From Thermothielavioides terrestris NRRL 8126 (lineage: Eukaryota; Ascomycota; Sordariomycetes; Sordariales; Chaetomiaceae): a DNA stretch of 64,000 nt. Positions within the stretch are counted from its first letter, which is position 1. Every line of letters starts with the position of its first letter. The notes under the pieces are model-generated. The model saw only the letters and a program-made list of their open reading frames with translations, was not told the DNA's origin and did not search any database. Positions 33,305-45,516 of this stretch are shown piece by piece. The position numbers and the translations under genes were made by a program. The stretch covers positions 992,001-1,056,000 of the forward strand of contig NC_016457.1 in NCBI RefSeq assembly GCF_000226115.1, given 5' to 3'.

Positions 33305-34171
33305 GGTGCGAGATGGGGGAGGCGTCTAGGCCGAGCCAGTGCTGCGGCGCCGGAAACCGTTAGCAAACCGGGGGCCAATTCTCCGCTTTGTTTCTAGCCA
33401 TCCGTACCTGCGCATCGTGGGAGGCCGTCCAAGGGCGGTCGCAATAATAGTCGCAATGGCGCAGCGAAGCTGTGGTTCACGCAGCGTCGGGACTTCCCAT
33501 ATTCAGAAACCCCGAGCTTTTTCCCAGCGGCGGACAGGGCCTGTGGATGACCTCAATTTGCGATTGAGCTGCAGTGGGGCTGGGCTTGGCGAGCTGCAGG
33601 ACCCCTGTCAGGGCCCCGGGCTGATGGCTAAAGAGGTCCCGCCAAGACTAATTTCGGCCAATTGTCGGCAATGTTTTTACAACGTTATTACGTAGCCCCG
33701 ATCGCCAAGGCGTTTGCACTATCGCCAAGGGCGTTTGCACTATCGTCAAGCGGTTACCTTAGTTCGCCGGGGGTACGGGGGGCGGCACCAGCCCCCCCTT
33801 GGTTAGGGTTCGGGTTATAGTTAGGATGTGGGTTATAGTTAAGGTGTAGGTTATCCCGGTTTTCTTTTTTTTTAATTTGGTTGAGGTTTTATGAAGTTGT
33901 TGCGACGAGTCTTTACGATTGTTCGTTGTTGATGTTGCTCGAAGTCGTCGCGGCCCCGCTCACCCCGTAGCGATTGCCGCTCACCCCGTGGCGATTGTAA
34001 ATACTTGTAAGCGGCAGTCTCCGAAATTAGTCTTGGCGGGACCTCTTTAGCCATAACCGGGCCCCGGCCCAGTGTACGCGGAGCATTCCGTACCCGCACA
34101 CCTCACTCTCACTTACACCACAAACTCACCTTCATCAATGATCAAACCTTGGACAAGCCGCAAAGGCGAAA
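33305..34171. promoter_or_regulatory. Divergent upstream region of CIA84-like gene and FTA4, carrying MITE copy 3
   Basis: 867 bp between divergent ATGs. Nearly half is transposon copy 3 (33631-34047), which leaves 326 bp on the CIA84 side and 124 bp on the FTA4 side. No coding frame. Confidence 0.5.
33631..34047 (-). mobile_element. MITE family A, copy 3 (417 bp, longest)
   Basis: Perfect 27-bp terminal inverted repeats with TA at 33629-33630 and 34048-34049. The outer flanks mirror each other for five more bases (ATGGC / GCCAT). The hexamer block is at 33802-33855, GGTTAG-type on the + strand, so the element is inverted relative to copies 1, 2 and 4. Part of its extra length comes from internal tandem duplications near 33956-33996 (CGCTCACCCCGT repeated) and near 33695-33745 (CGCCAAGG-CGTTTGCACTATCG repeated). 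Confidence 0.92.
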
Positions 34172-35272
34172 ATGGCACCAACCCCGCCCACGGTCGTCTC
34201 CCTCAAACAGTCCTTCCTCACGACGCAAACACGCCTCCTCTCACAGCCCCTCGCGCCGACCCGCGCCTGGCGCAACAACAACAGCTCAACTAACACCAAC
34301 AATGAGACGTCGGATGAGACCAACCCCCCCTTGCCCGACAAGGCCATTGATGATGCCCTCTTCAAGCTCAACCACCGCCTGCAGCAGCACGCCCGCCGCG
34401 TCTACGCCCCGCAGGCCACGCGCCACGTCGCCGAGCAGATCGACCAGCTGTACTGGAACGCCGCCGAGGCCGCCAGCGCACGGGACCGCTCCGGGGATGA
34501 TGGCGACGAGGAAGGGGAAGCAGCAGAGGCGCTAAACCTGGGCGCCGATCTGGGTGCGTCGCCATTCTCCTTCATTCATTTATCCTCCCACGCACACTCA
34601 CCCAGCTAACCCGCACAAAACCCGGCAGCCAACCCCTCCGTGATCGCCACCCTCCCCCTCCAATGGGCCGACGCCGACGCCAACGCCGGCGACGGACCAC
34701 CACCACCAGCCCCCACCCCAGAAACGCAGCGCTACGCCGCCCTCGCAGCCGACCTGCACGCCCTCGCGCAGCGCAAGCAGCAGGCCGCCGCGCGCGTCGC
34801 CCGCCTGCGGCGCATGCAAGCCCTGCTGGAGCCCTTCTCCCCTTCCCCGCCTTCCCCAACCCAGGGCTCTCTTAACAACGCCGACGATCCCAGCACCAGC
34901 AGCAGCAGCGGCGGTGGCGGCGGCAGCAGCGTGCAAGACAACCTAATCACGCGCAACGGCGCGATCGAGGCCGAGCTGTCGCGCATGCGCATGCTGCTTG
35001 CCCGCGTGGGCGGGCGCGTGGGGAGGTTGAGGGAGGCGGCTGAGGCCGAGGCTGAGGCCGAGGCTGAAGCCGAGCCGGCGGGGGGCGCGGGGCAAGGCGG
35101 GCGCGACCGCCGAGGTGGTGGCGAGAATGGGGAGTTGGCGGGCATTTCTTCTTCTTCGGGTGGTGATGGAGCAGCTAGGGCAGGAGGAGGCGGGGGAGAG
35201 CGCGGAGGGACGGTTGGGGACGTGGAGGCTGAGGAGCGGCGGAAGGTGGGGTTGTTGTTGGAGAGGTTTTGA
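34172..35272 (+). CDS. Inner kinetochore Sim4-complex subunit Fta4
   Basis: Two exons: 34172..34553 and 34629..35272 (341 aa), with a 75-nt intron. The N-terminal block PPTVVSLKQSFLTTQTRLLS with QPLAPTRAW, then ALFKLNHRLQQHARRVYAPQ and ATRHVAEQIDQLYWNAAE, are the conserved core of the FTA4 family (fission yeast Fta4, budding yeast Nkp1). Exon 2 continues ANPSVIATLPLQWADADA, then LRRMQALLEPFSP, also conserved. The rest is a Gly/Ser/Glu-rich linker with an EAEAEAEA run and a short closing helix ERRKVGLLLERF. The protein belongs to the constitutive centromere-associated network at centromeric chromatin. MITE copy 3 ends 124 bp upstream of its ATG. Confidence 0.85.
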
Positions 35273-35990
35273 GTGTTGTGCTTTGTTGGTTGGGTAGGCT
35301 GGGAAGGCATGGTATCGCTATGGGGTTTTGCATCGACAGGTCCGGTTTTTGATGGGGCGGCGTAAGGCGCGTGGGTGTCATTCGGGCCCGACATTTGGGA
35401 TGGGATGGGTTGTGCGGGTATACCGCAAGGCCGTGTTCATTTGCAGTGATACCCGGGTTACGTACATACAACGAGGGAGACTGTACAACTTATTTTGAGT
35501 TTGAAGTGAGGGACAGCAGACGGAAGTCGGCCAGGCAGAGCATAAACGAACAAAAAAACGACTACACAGCCGAAACCTACCTAGCTGACTAGGGCGATAT
35601 TGATAAATACGGGCTGCTATGCCAAGCGCCGGTTGGCGGGCTTTCTGCCCTCACATTCTATCTGGGTGAGGAGCTTGTCACCCTCGACGACAGGCCGGTT
35701 CCCAGAGACTCTGGAAGCTTCAAACAGACTAGAGAGGTTATGTGATTTGGTGGGTAAAAGTTGCCATTGAACGAAACGAATGCGGCCCGCGGGCACCGCC
35801 CCGAGCGCAACGAACAATCTGGCTTGTACACTCTCCAAGACAGGCATCAACTTACCTGCATATCCAAAAGCATCAACTTGCCAACATATCCAATAGCCGA
35901 ATCCTCCTCTCTCACCAGTCCCATCCATCCCGTGGATGCAGCAAGTAGATCCCGCCAGTTTCGTCAGACACCCTGAGCCGCCTCCCTCCC
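35273..35990. other. Intergenic: converging 3' flanks
   Basis: 718 bp between FTA4 and the calpain gene, which converge. No gene seen. Confidence 0.5.
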
Positions 35991-38900
35991 TCAGCCGCCC
36001 TTCACCATAGCGTCCTTGGCACTATCATCGACATCCAACACCAACGACTCATTGAGCCCCTCGCCCTCGGCCTTCCCCTCCTCCGCGGTCTCCTTCTCCC
36101 CATCCTCGCCGCCCTCCCCATCCCCCCCGCTCTCCTCATCATCGCTCATCAACTCCCACCGATTCGGCCGCACAACCCGCAGCGTAACCAGGCCCTCGGC
36201 GTCCTTATCCTCCTCCGCCACCTTGTAGTAGATCCTCAGCCCGACCACCGCGACCGCGTTCCACGGGTCTCTCTCGAACTCGTCGGGCCGCTGCGGGGGC
36301 GGCGGGCCCGACATGCGCGGCGGAGGGGGCGGCGGCCGGCTCTCGTTCTCCTTGACGATCAGGTCCAGCTCGCGGTCCGTGATGTCCGACACGCTGCGGA
36401 TGCTGCAGATGTCCGAGATGTCGTCGTCGTCTTCGTCTGCGGACTCGCAGCCCGAGCCGAAACCGCTGCGCGGCGGCGGCGGCGGGGAGGGCCCGCGGAA
36501 GCCGGGAGGACCGCGGAAGCCGGGTGGGCCACGGAAGCCAGGAGGACCACGGAAGCCCGGTGAACGGGGACGTCCGGGAGGCCCACGGATGCCGGGAGGC
36601 CCACGGAAGCCAGGTGAACGGGGACGTCCGGGAGGGCCCGGAGGGCCCGGAGGGCCGGGCGGGTGGCGCGGATGGTGGCGGTGGTGCTGGCGACCATGGT
36701 GAGGAGGGGCGCATGGGTCGGGGCCGTCTTCCTCGTCGGGGTAGTCCCCCTCGTCAGCGGAATTCCCATCCTCGGGATCAGTCGCGCCGTCGCCAAGCAG
36801 ACCCTCGAGCTCCTTCTTAAAGCTGGAAACAACCTCAAGCGCGGCCCTGACCCTTTCTTTGAACATTGCGTTCGGGCCGGCTGAGTCACCGCCGCTCTCG
36901 GCGTTCGATGCGGCGTCGGTTGGTGTTTGTGTTTCTTCCCGCGGGTGGACCTGAGGGACCCTGACTCCAGGCTGTGCGGGCGCATCGGTCTTCTTGCTCG
37001 TCGCGTCCTGAACGTTTCCCTTAGGTGGAGCGGGCACTGGGGCTTCTGATGCTGGGTTTTGGCCACCCTGGTCAACTTTCTCGGCGGCCTCGGGCTTTTG
37101 TCCGCCTTCAGCGGCGGCCGGTACGGGGACGTCTGTGGTTGAAGAAGGAGGGGTGTTTTCTGCGGCATCAGACCCTTCCCCGGCTAAGGCCTCGGTCTCA
37201 GCCTGTTTACCGTGGACTTTGGGCTGCGACTCGTCCTCTTGAGCGCCGGAAGCCCCCGGCTCGCACACCCCAGCACTGGCCTGTTCCTCAGCTGCAGGCG
37301 ACTCTTTCGGGCCTTCGCCTCCGTTCTTCTGGGGAACCTCGGACTCGGTCTTGTTCCCGCTCGTGTTCTTGGACTCGTTTTCCCCGCCACCTTGGTTCTC
37401 TTCTTGAGCGGCCGTCGGTGTCTCCTCTTTATTGTCTGCTTCTTCTTCCTTGCGCTTTGCTTCCTCCTCGGCTGCTTTTCTCTTGGCTTCCCGCTTCTCG
37501 GCCCGTTTCCGTCTGAGCTCTTTCTTCCACGCGTTCTCCTTACGCTGGGCCTCCCATTCCTTGCGTTTGATATAATGCCTCTTGTGCTTCTCCTCCATAA
37601 CCGCCTTCCGTATCTGACTCCGGCGCTTCTCTTTCTTCCGTTTCTCGTACGCCTCCCTCGCGGTCTTTTCCTCGGGCGTCTCGACGATCCTGGCTTTGCT
37701 GTGGGCCAGGTCATATGCGAGGCCGATGCGAAGCAGCTTGTCGCGACGCTGCTTCGCGTTTCGCCGCACAACCTCCTCGGGTGGCAGAATCCCCTCGATG
37801 CGCTCCGCGTCAATCCTGATGAGAACTGTGTACTCGCCGGCCTCAAGATCGAGCTCGACATTGCAAGACCGGTTTACTCTGTAACTGGTATGAGTGCGGA
37901 CCAGGTAATCGTCTTCGCCGGCCTTGTGAACCCGGAATCCAAGGCCGAAAACGTACTGGCCCTCCAGGCCGCGGAAGTAGCGGTCGTCGAGCTGCGAGAG
38001 AACGATAACCACAGGGCCGGGTTTCGCGAGTGTGAACGAGAACTTCGTATCGTGGTATTCGAGGGCCCATGAGACGTTGAGTGTCGTCCAGGTGGATGTG
38101 ACCTTCCACTCGGGTCCGAAGAGCCTCGTGCGATCGAAGGTCTGGTACTTGCGCAACAGATCCTTATACGAGATCCAGAATGCTCCGTCGTCGCCGAACC
38201 GGTGGTTGAGCTTTGTCAGCCATTCCGGTGTCCATTCCTTGGAGCCGTCACCTAGCGATTCAGTCAGCGGATGACGCCGGAGGATGAAGAAGTCATAGGT
38301 GGTCTTGCACATACTCCAGGCACCTGTCCACTCGCCCTTGCCCCATGGGTTCTTGAGAAGGAGAAGCCGCTGTCCGTCAATCTCAACGGCCCGCATGACC
38401 GAGTAGGCGTGGCCTTCTTGGATACCCTTTCGTTCCCCGTAGCCGAGGCCCCTGATCAAGAACGTCAGCCCATCCAGCTCAGTCCCTTCACCGAATCAAT
38501 CAATATTAACCTACCAAAGACCGGTTGAGCAGCCGAACAAAAAGTCCTGGTTGACCTTCATGAGCTCTTCCTTCCAGAAATACTCCTAGATTCACAGTTA
38601 GCTGTCTATCCTGCCTGCCGAACAGCAAAGGAGCCCACCTTATCCAGTATGTCATTCGTAAACAGCTCGGTGGTAACGCCGCCAGTCAGGTCCTCAATGC
38701 CCTCGCCGGTGAACCCGCCCTCGATGGCGGCATAGTCTCCGTGGGCCTTAGCATAGGCCTTCTCCAGCAGCGGCAGCCACGTCTCGTTCGGGTGCTCGCA
38801 CTGGGCAAAGTACAACGCAGCGCTGTTCGACTGGTAAGCCTTCCGGTAATCCTCCTCGGAGTCCGGCCGGTCAATCTGCTCCCACAGGGCGCGGTCGATG

Positions 38901-40050
38901 TTCGCGCGCTTGCCCATGCGCGCCTCGTCGTAGTCGGGCTTGATGAGATAGAGCTACATCCAACGGTCAGCACCGTCGCCATCACACTTTCGCTCCGGGC
39001 CAGCCAGCACAAACCTTGTCATCGATGATCTCGCTGAACCACTCGCCATCGCGGTGGAACACAAACCCGTACACACCGACGTCCTCGTTCCGCGCGACGC
39101 AGACCCGCTCGATCAGGCCCGGCTTGTTGCTGAGCGTGCACAGCGCCGCCATCAGCCAGCAATCGCCGTCGTTGCCCTGGCGCACATCGTTCGCGGTGGG
39201 CCCGTCGATGTAGAACTTGGGGTCGTCAAAGATCTCGCCCACCCGCTTGACCGACTTGGGGCAGAATTCGCTGCCCGGCCAGCGGCCGCGGAGGCGGTTC
39301 CTGTTCCGGCCGCCGCCGCCGCCACCACCACCATCATCATCACCACCGCCGGGGCCATCCGGACCAGCACCCTGCAGACCCCCGCCCCGGCCGCGGCGAG
39401 ACGCCCGCCGGCGGCGCCTCGACGGCGAGCGGGACCGCGAACCCACCGAGCTGTCGTCGTCGTCGGAGCTGTAGTCGTCCTTCACGTTGCTCAGCGACTC
39501 CAGACAGTCACGGCGGCCTGAGCGCAGGTCGAAGTCGAGGTCGAAGTGCGGGTCGCTGTACTTCTGGTTGACGCGGCGGCACTCGGCGACGATCTGCTCG
39601 ACCTTGGCTCGGCACAGCGCGGCGGCCTCCTCGTACGAGGTGGTGGTTTTCTTGGTGCTGCCGCCGGCGCGGTCCTTGGCCGCGGCGCGCTTGGCTAGAC
39701 GCTCCGCGAGCTCGTTCTTGGGGAGGACGGTTGTTGCTGGAGGGTGGTCAGTGGGGAGTCGTTCTATCTTCTCTCATTCCAGTGCGATCCATTCATTCCC
39801 TGGCGGGGTTGTGGCTGTTGTGCTGGTGTCGGGTGACACTTGATGCAATCACGGCTGCCTAGGTGGTGGTTGGGGTGCACCTACCCTTTCCGGGCGCTTT
39901 GGTGGTGAACTTGCGCCAGAACTCGTCCACCTTCTTCTGCGGTGTCAGCTGCACTTCCGTGGCAGCTCCTTGGAGCACCACAGGCATCTCGGCCATCATG
40001 AGCCTGCCCGGCCCACGGCCGCCGGGGGGACCATCCCCAAACACAGACAT
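35991..40050 (-). CDS. Calpain-family cysteine protease with collagen-like tail
   Basis: Six exons: 40050..39885, 39736..39015, 38953..38639, 38585..38515, 38451..38315, 38251..35991 (1223 aa). The papain-like core has its whole triad: Cys in [12 protein letters not shown] (about 248), His in [12 protein letters not shown] (about 439) and Asn in [13 protein letters not shown] (about 459). A C2-like beta-sandwich follows ([20 protein letters not shown]...). The last 600 residues are unlike classical calpains: a long basic helix ([20 protein letters not shown]), a Glu/Ser/Ala-rich disordered part, an acidic patch, and about 18 Gly-X-Y triplets. No EF-hands are seen, so calcium control as in animal calpains is not indicated. 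Intron 5 (63 nt, stop-free) was removed because AWS|DGSKEW then matches the family. The N-terminus before the protease is Gly/Asp/Arg-rich. Confidence 0.9.
36480..36680. repeat. Collagen-like repeat in the calpain gene
   Basis: Tandem 9-, 18- and 27-nt units encode GPP, GFR and GRPRSP triplets of Gly-X-Y type. Nearly identical copies ([20 protein letters not shown] on the - strand) point to recent expansion. Confidence 0.85.
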
Positions 40051-41539
40051 CTGAAGCTGATGACCGCTGAAGGTGCTTCCGTTCTAGCACGCGAACAGCA
40101 ACAACAGCAAGCTTTCGGTTCCACTGCGACTCTCGGGTCGAAAAACACGCAAGATACAAGCCTCTCACCGCCTCCTCAAGCAGCAAAAGGAGCAGACGAG
40201 ACAGAATGAGAGAGGAAGAGAAGAAACTCCCAGCCTCGTCTCGTGCGGCTGCACAGGGTTGGTATATACTACCTTCGCAAGGTAACACCGACCACCACGC
40301 CAGTGGACGGCCACGCATGCACGCCACCATCAGCCGCAGGCAACCACGGCGCCAAATCATCTTGGCACCGTCACAGTCAAGCAGTGGTCTAAGACACCAA
40401 CCACCACCCTTGTGCTCTTCCAACAAGTTAACCCCGCATGCGCCCCGCCAAGCAGCGTGCCATGATCAACCGACGGCCTGCCACCAGGGGTGCCACAGGA
40501 GCCGCTTACTCCGTCCACAGTAGCGTAATCTGTACTCCATACTACAGGTTCTGTCCAACCGCCCGACGGGACTTCCCAAACCAGGATGCAATCCACCTCT
40601 CCAAAGGAACGGAACCACAATCCGCGCTTGTCCGTCAGGCGTCAGGTGTGTCAGGTGTGTGCGTCGCGTGTCTGCGCCTCAGCGGCCAGCACGCAAAAAG
40701 GAGATGCTCTCTCCTGGCTCCCCAGTGGTTCGCAGGGGGCAGGGCTGAACGGCAGCCTGGAGGCGCAGGATCGGGCGAGCGAGCGCGTGAGTGGGTGGGT
40801 GGCATCGGGGTTTGGCTCAGCCCTCGGCGTCTGCCTCGCTTTCGCCATCCAGCCGCGAAGGTAGTGAAGTGTACTGTGGTATGAACGACGAAGTAATGTT
40901 GATGTTGACATTAATCACCTTCATGGCTCCTGACGAGCACGAGAACAAGCTGATCATCAGCGCTTCAGGACGAGAATAGTCTACACAGTAAAATCCGGCG
41001 GGTTAAAGAGTGAGTTCTTGCTAGGTACGGAGTAGGTAGTGGAGGTTGGTAGGCGCTTAATGTTGGTTACCTACCTAGATAGGTAATTCAAATTTACACT
41101 TTGATCAGTCAAAGGCACCCCTGTCCGTTGCCCATCACCCCGTTCACCAACCAGCTACCTCGTTATGAGGTGCAGAGTAAGCACCAAGTTGATTCCCCGA
41201 TGGCACTTTACAAGTCCACACACAATCCCTGTTGGGATCCCGGGCCACGGGTTTACAAATCACATCTCACGTTCGGCTCATGAATATCCCCCTGCTCTGC
41301 AGACGCTCAACGCGAGGCCCACAGGCACCACAGAGACAGAGACAAAACATGACAGAGACAAAATATGTACCGTTAACTACTATCCATCCTGAGGCTGCAG
41401 CTAGGTACATACAAAAAAACCTGCCTACGCGCGGAGCCGCCAACCAACCCAAAACACGTATGTAGATACAGGAAATACATTCCCTCACTAAGCTTAAGGT
41501 AAACCACACCAAAGCGAGACACACATACAAACCCCAAAA
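40051..41539. other. Upstream region of the calpain gene
   Basis: About 1.5 kb without a supported gene. It includes a TACGGAGTA motif (41026-41034) beside repeated CTAGGTA/TACCTA words (41020-41090). Confidence 0.5.
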
Positions 41540-43755
41540 TCAGCGTGTATCCCTCGCGCTAAGACTCGCAAACGCGTCCGGACTATGCCGCCCGTTCGAC
41601 CACTCCAGCCCCAGCGCCATCATGCTCTCGCGGCTGACGTTGTGCTTCGGCGTCGCATCCGCGAGCCGCCCGGCGGCCCCAGCGCCTGCAAACGGGTTTT
41701 TGCTCCCCGCGGCGGGGCTGACGGAGGTCGGCTGCGATTGCGGCTGATGGGGGTGGGACTGCTGTTGTTGTGGCTGCTGCTGCTGCTGCTGCTGCTGGGG
41801 GAACGTTTGTGGAGGGAAGAGCGAACTGGGCGTCTGAGCGGGCGTGGTGGTTAGTTCGGCGTCTGTGCTGGCCTGGAACGGAGTCTGCGTCGAGTTTTTG
41901 TTCGGTGCCAACTGCGGGTAGTTGTACAACGCCATAATCGATGCTTTATCGGCCCGAGGCGGCGGCTGCTGTAACTGCTGCGAGTAGCCGGTCATCTGCG
42001 GCGCCAGGCCTGCTTGCGGGGGCAGCTGCATCTGGCCTGCGTATAGTTGTTGCGGCGCCGATGTCGTGGGGGCGAAGAAGGGATTGGTCGCCTGCGGTTG
42101 CACTGGCTGCGTGTAGACGTTTTGTTGCGTCTGTTCTGGAATTTGCGAGAGGCTCGGTGACTGGATTCGCGTTGGTGACCGCGCAAAGGGGTTACTGCTC
42201 AAGCTGCCGCCGAACTGGGCGGTGTTGATGGACAGCGGCTGTTGTGCCGGCTGCGCTGTGAAAAACGGGTTGTAGGTAGCCCCGGCCAGCTGTGCTGCGG
42301 TGCCGTATGTCTGGTTCCCGTTCACCCCTACTGCCGCGTAACCTTGTGCTGGGGGGGTCAACGGAGCTGTCAGAGGAGCTGTCATCGGTGGTTGGTAGGG
42401 CTGCTGGGCGACAAGGCCACCCGTGTGGTGCGGGAACAGAGGTTGGGATGGTGGCGCCAGAGACATGTTCTGAAAGGCCAGGTCGAGCGCTGCCGGCGTC
42501 TGCTGCGGGGCGCCAAACGGATTCGTGGATACATATGGATTTTTGGTCTGTAACGTTCCCGTCGACTGCGAAGAGAGAGGCTGCGGCGGCGGCGGCGTTT
42601 CGAGCATGTCGAAGGGATTCGTGCTAGCAGGACTGACAGGTCGCGCACGAGAGGTCTCGGAGCCTGCGCTGGGCGTCAAGCTTCTTGTTGCCGGCATCGT
42701 CGCGGCTCTCGCAGGCGTCAAGAGCGTGGGCGGCCTGCCACTCCCCTCCCCGAGCCGGACCAACGCCTCTACCGCCTTCTCCAGATTTCCGCCCACTCCT
42801 TTCAGCACCATCGAATTCCTGTGGTCATCCGCAAAGCCCATATCGCGCAGTTTAGCCAACTTCTGCTCTGTGCTCTCTCCATCTCCGCGGTCGCGATTGA
42901 TGCTCGCACCGAACGCCCCAGCGGATGTGGTCCGGGGCGGCGGCTGGGGTGGGTGTTCTCGCGAGTCTCGCGGGTTTCGCGGGCTGGTCGGCTCGTGCGC
43001 TTTCTTAGCCTTGGAACCGAGCGGGAATATCGAAGAAGCGGATCGGAGCCCGAAGCGACTAGGAGGAGTCTTGGGAGGGAGCGGGGGAGGGGTGTCGTCC
43101 AAGTCGCTGCCTCCGGCGTGCTTCTTGTTTGTGGAGAGAGTGCGGCTAACATATTTTTGTCGGATGAATCGCTCCATGGCGCTGTCGGCTTCGTCGGCGT
43201 CTATTGGGACGGGTGGCTTCTTGTTCTCCGGGTTGTACAGCTTGTTGGAAATAACATTGCCGACCTTCCTCATGTTCTTCGCAAGGCGTCAGCTCAACGC
43301 GGCTAGCCACAACGACGACGGGGAAACATACATCGACCTGCTCATTGGTCCAGCTATCCATGCTCAGCGACTTCACCTTGGACACGTGGGTGCCCAGCTT
43401 GCGGTGGATGGTGGCGCATCGCATGCAGAGGAAGATGCCCAACTACGACACAACAGCGTCAGCATATCCCGTCCAACGTGCATGCAGTAGTGACATTGGA
43501 TTCGGCAAGTCGTCGTTCAGATGTGAGGTTCGAAGTGGAAACTCGGCACACGTACGCTCCATGATGCCCACCCTGAAGAACCGAGGTGTTGTTAGTCCCA
43601 CGATGTTCGCGCAGGGCATTTGTCAGAAGCGGCCACTGACCAGGATTCCGTGCTTGACAGTCGGCGCAGAAGTTGTTTCCAGCAACGTTGTGAAGGAGGT
43701 CTTGCAGAACCTTTTCGTTGCGAGCCTGCTGGCGCTTGCTTAGAGCTGCGGACAT
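41540..43755 (-). CDS. ArfGAP-UBA protein with NPF motifs (Gts1-like)
   Basis: Four exons: 43755..43641, 43572..43556, 43442..43332, 43276..41540 (659 aa). The ArfGAP zinc finger is split by two introns around a 17-nt exon; joined, it reads NFCADCQARNPGWASWSLGI followed by FLCMRC, the exact CX2CX16CX2C spacing, then ATIHRKLGTHVSKVKSLSMD with the arginine finger. A UBA domain follows at about 215-259 (KLAKLRDMGFADD...). The C-terminal half is Gln/Pro-rich and carries six NPF motifs (STNPFDM, STNPFG, YNPFFTA, SNPFARS, TNPFFAP, KNPFAG), binding sites for EH-domain endocytic proteins. This architecture matches yeast Gts1 and relatives. It should stimulate GTP hydrolysis by Arf and connect to endocytosis. 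Two glutamine runs reflect CAG/CTG repeats near 41770-41800. Confidence 0.9.
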
Positions 43756-45516
43756 GGTGCGTGCAGCGGTGATGTATCATCACCTAGGTAGGCTGTCATC
43801 GAAGGCAAAGAAAAGTCACGAGTCCCGTTGTGTGATGATCGGAGGTTTGGGGCGAACGGCGACTGTCCCACCTTCCCGTCCAGTAGCTACACGACAAATG
43901 TGGCCGGGGGTCAGGGGTTGCACCGGGGAAGAGGGGTGCAATTTAATGAGGCGACGGCGCCTGCCGCGAGCCCGGTTTTAACTTGGAGACCCAAGCGCCC
44001 GGAATCCTGGCTGCACGCTTTGCGGGCGGTTTGCCTGTTCATTCACCATCTCACAACTTCACATGTAGGGCCTGCCTAACTTACGGATCTTCCTAGCTAA
44101 GTATCTGGGAGTACGTAGGCAATCTACATACAGCCCAAAGACAACAATACAACAGTTATCTTCGCAGCAAGAAGGCTCGACGGGCCGAGTCCCTTTTGCA
44201 GGGTTGCGGGGAACCATCTGTCGAATCCTTAGGTCCAGTTCTCCTGAAGACTTGCAGCAGTCTAGACGCTTTTAGCGCAGCGCGACCCTCCATGGGCAGC
44301 AGCGCGTTGCTTGGCACTTTGCCAAGTCGAGCGCATTGGAGTTTCCACCAAGGTGGTGTACTTCCTCCGTGATTCGTACACTCTCTACATCAACTGGGCA
44401 CCCCGGTGTTTCGTTCATTGGGCGAATTCCAACACTCCAGGACTATCTTATCGCCAGATGTTCTGCTTGACGTAACCAAGGCAGTTAGACGATCCAATGG
44501 CTCAATGGCTAACTGATGTCCTTTGTCTCAACCCCTTATTCCTTTTGGGGATCCCACTCCCTAACCACTGCTTCAAACCCGTTTCCAACCAGCCGGTTAC
44601 CTCACTCTAAATCGGGCAAGGAGGGATTCGGAACCAAGGTCTACCGCTGACCAAGTCTGGAGAAACCGAGACAAGATCCAACATGCAAAGCTCTCTCACT
44701 GGTGCGGGGTTCGGCGATGACATTTCTACCGCAGTACGCCCGGCTTGTAAGCCAATTCTGTCCTGATTGGATCTCAAGCTCTCGCGAGCGAGAGCCCCAG
44801 CCTGCGAGGCAAGCCGTTTCGTCCGCATCTCTCCATTTGCATCAGGCTGCCAGCGGCTGCCTGGAGCTGCACTCACCATGCAAGAGGAAGGCGGCGAATG
44901 GCAAAGTGCACCATGCAGGCAACCAACTGGTGCCAACAACTTTCTGCCGCGGGCTGGGTGAGTATATGACCTGTCTCTGGTCTCTGAGCCTCCAGCGGGT
45001 GCGGCAAACTGCCGTGGTGTTTGGCGGCGTTACCTCGTGCGGCGAGCCTTCCCTCTGCAAACGTGAACCCCATCAACTCCTTCGATTCGCCGGCTCTTTC
45101 TTGTCAGAGTTTCCAGCGTTTTGCTAGCACCTCCTGAGACCGGCCCATCCCATTCACAGTTGTGCGGGAGGAAAAAGGGAAAATGCCCGAGGACGTGAAG
45201 GACGGCCACTCTTCCGGGGAATACAGTGGTGTGGTGGAGGATGCGGACGTCGCCGTGAAGGGGAATGCGCAGGACATGGCTGCTGTCATCTCTTCTGGCC
45301 AGCGAGCCCGAGAGAAGAGACAGCGGAAGAAGGAGAACAAGGAGAAAGAGGGAGAAGATGAAAAGAAGAACGAAGGAGACCGCTGAAGGATCGACTTGGC
45401 TCGGTAGAGGACAGATTGCCGAGGGGCGTACAACAACCCACAGCGCCCACGCGCTACGCCTACTTGCTTCTATTCCACCATTGCCGGCATTTGGACGCCG
45501 TTCGACATCTCCACAA
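43756..45516. other. Gene-poor region
   Basis: About 1.76 kb; no supported gene. Frames at 44700-45130 and 45100-45640 lack consistent coding composition. The first part should contain the ArfGAP promoter. Confidence 0.45.
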
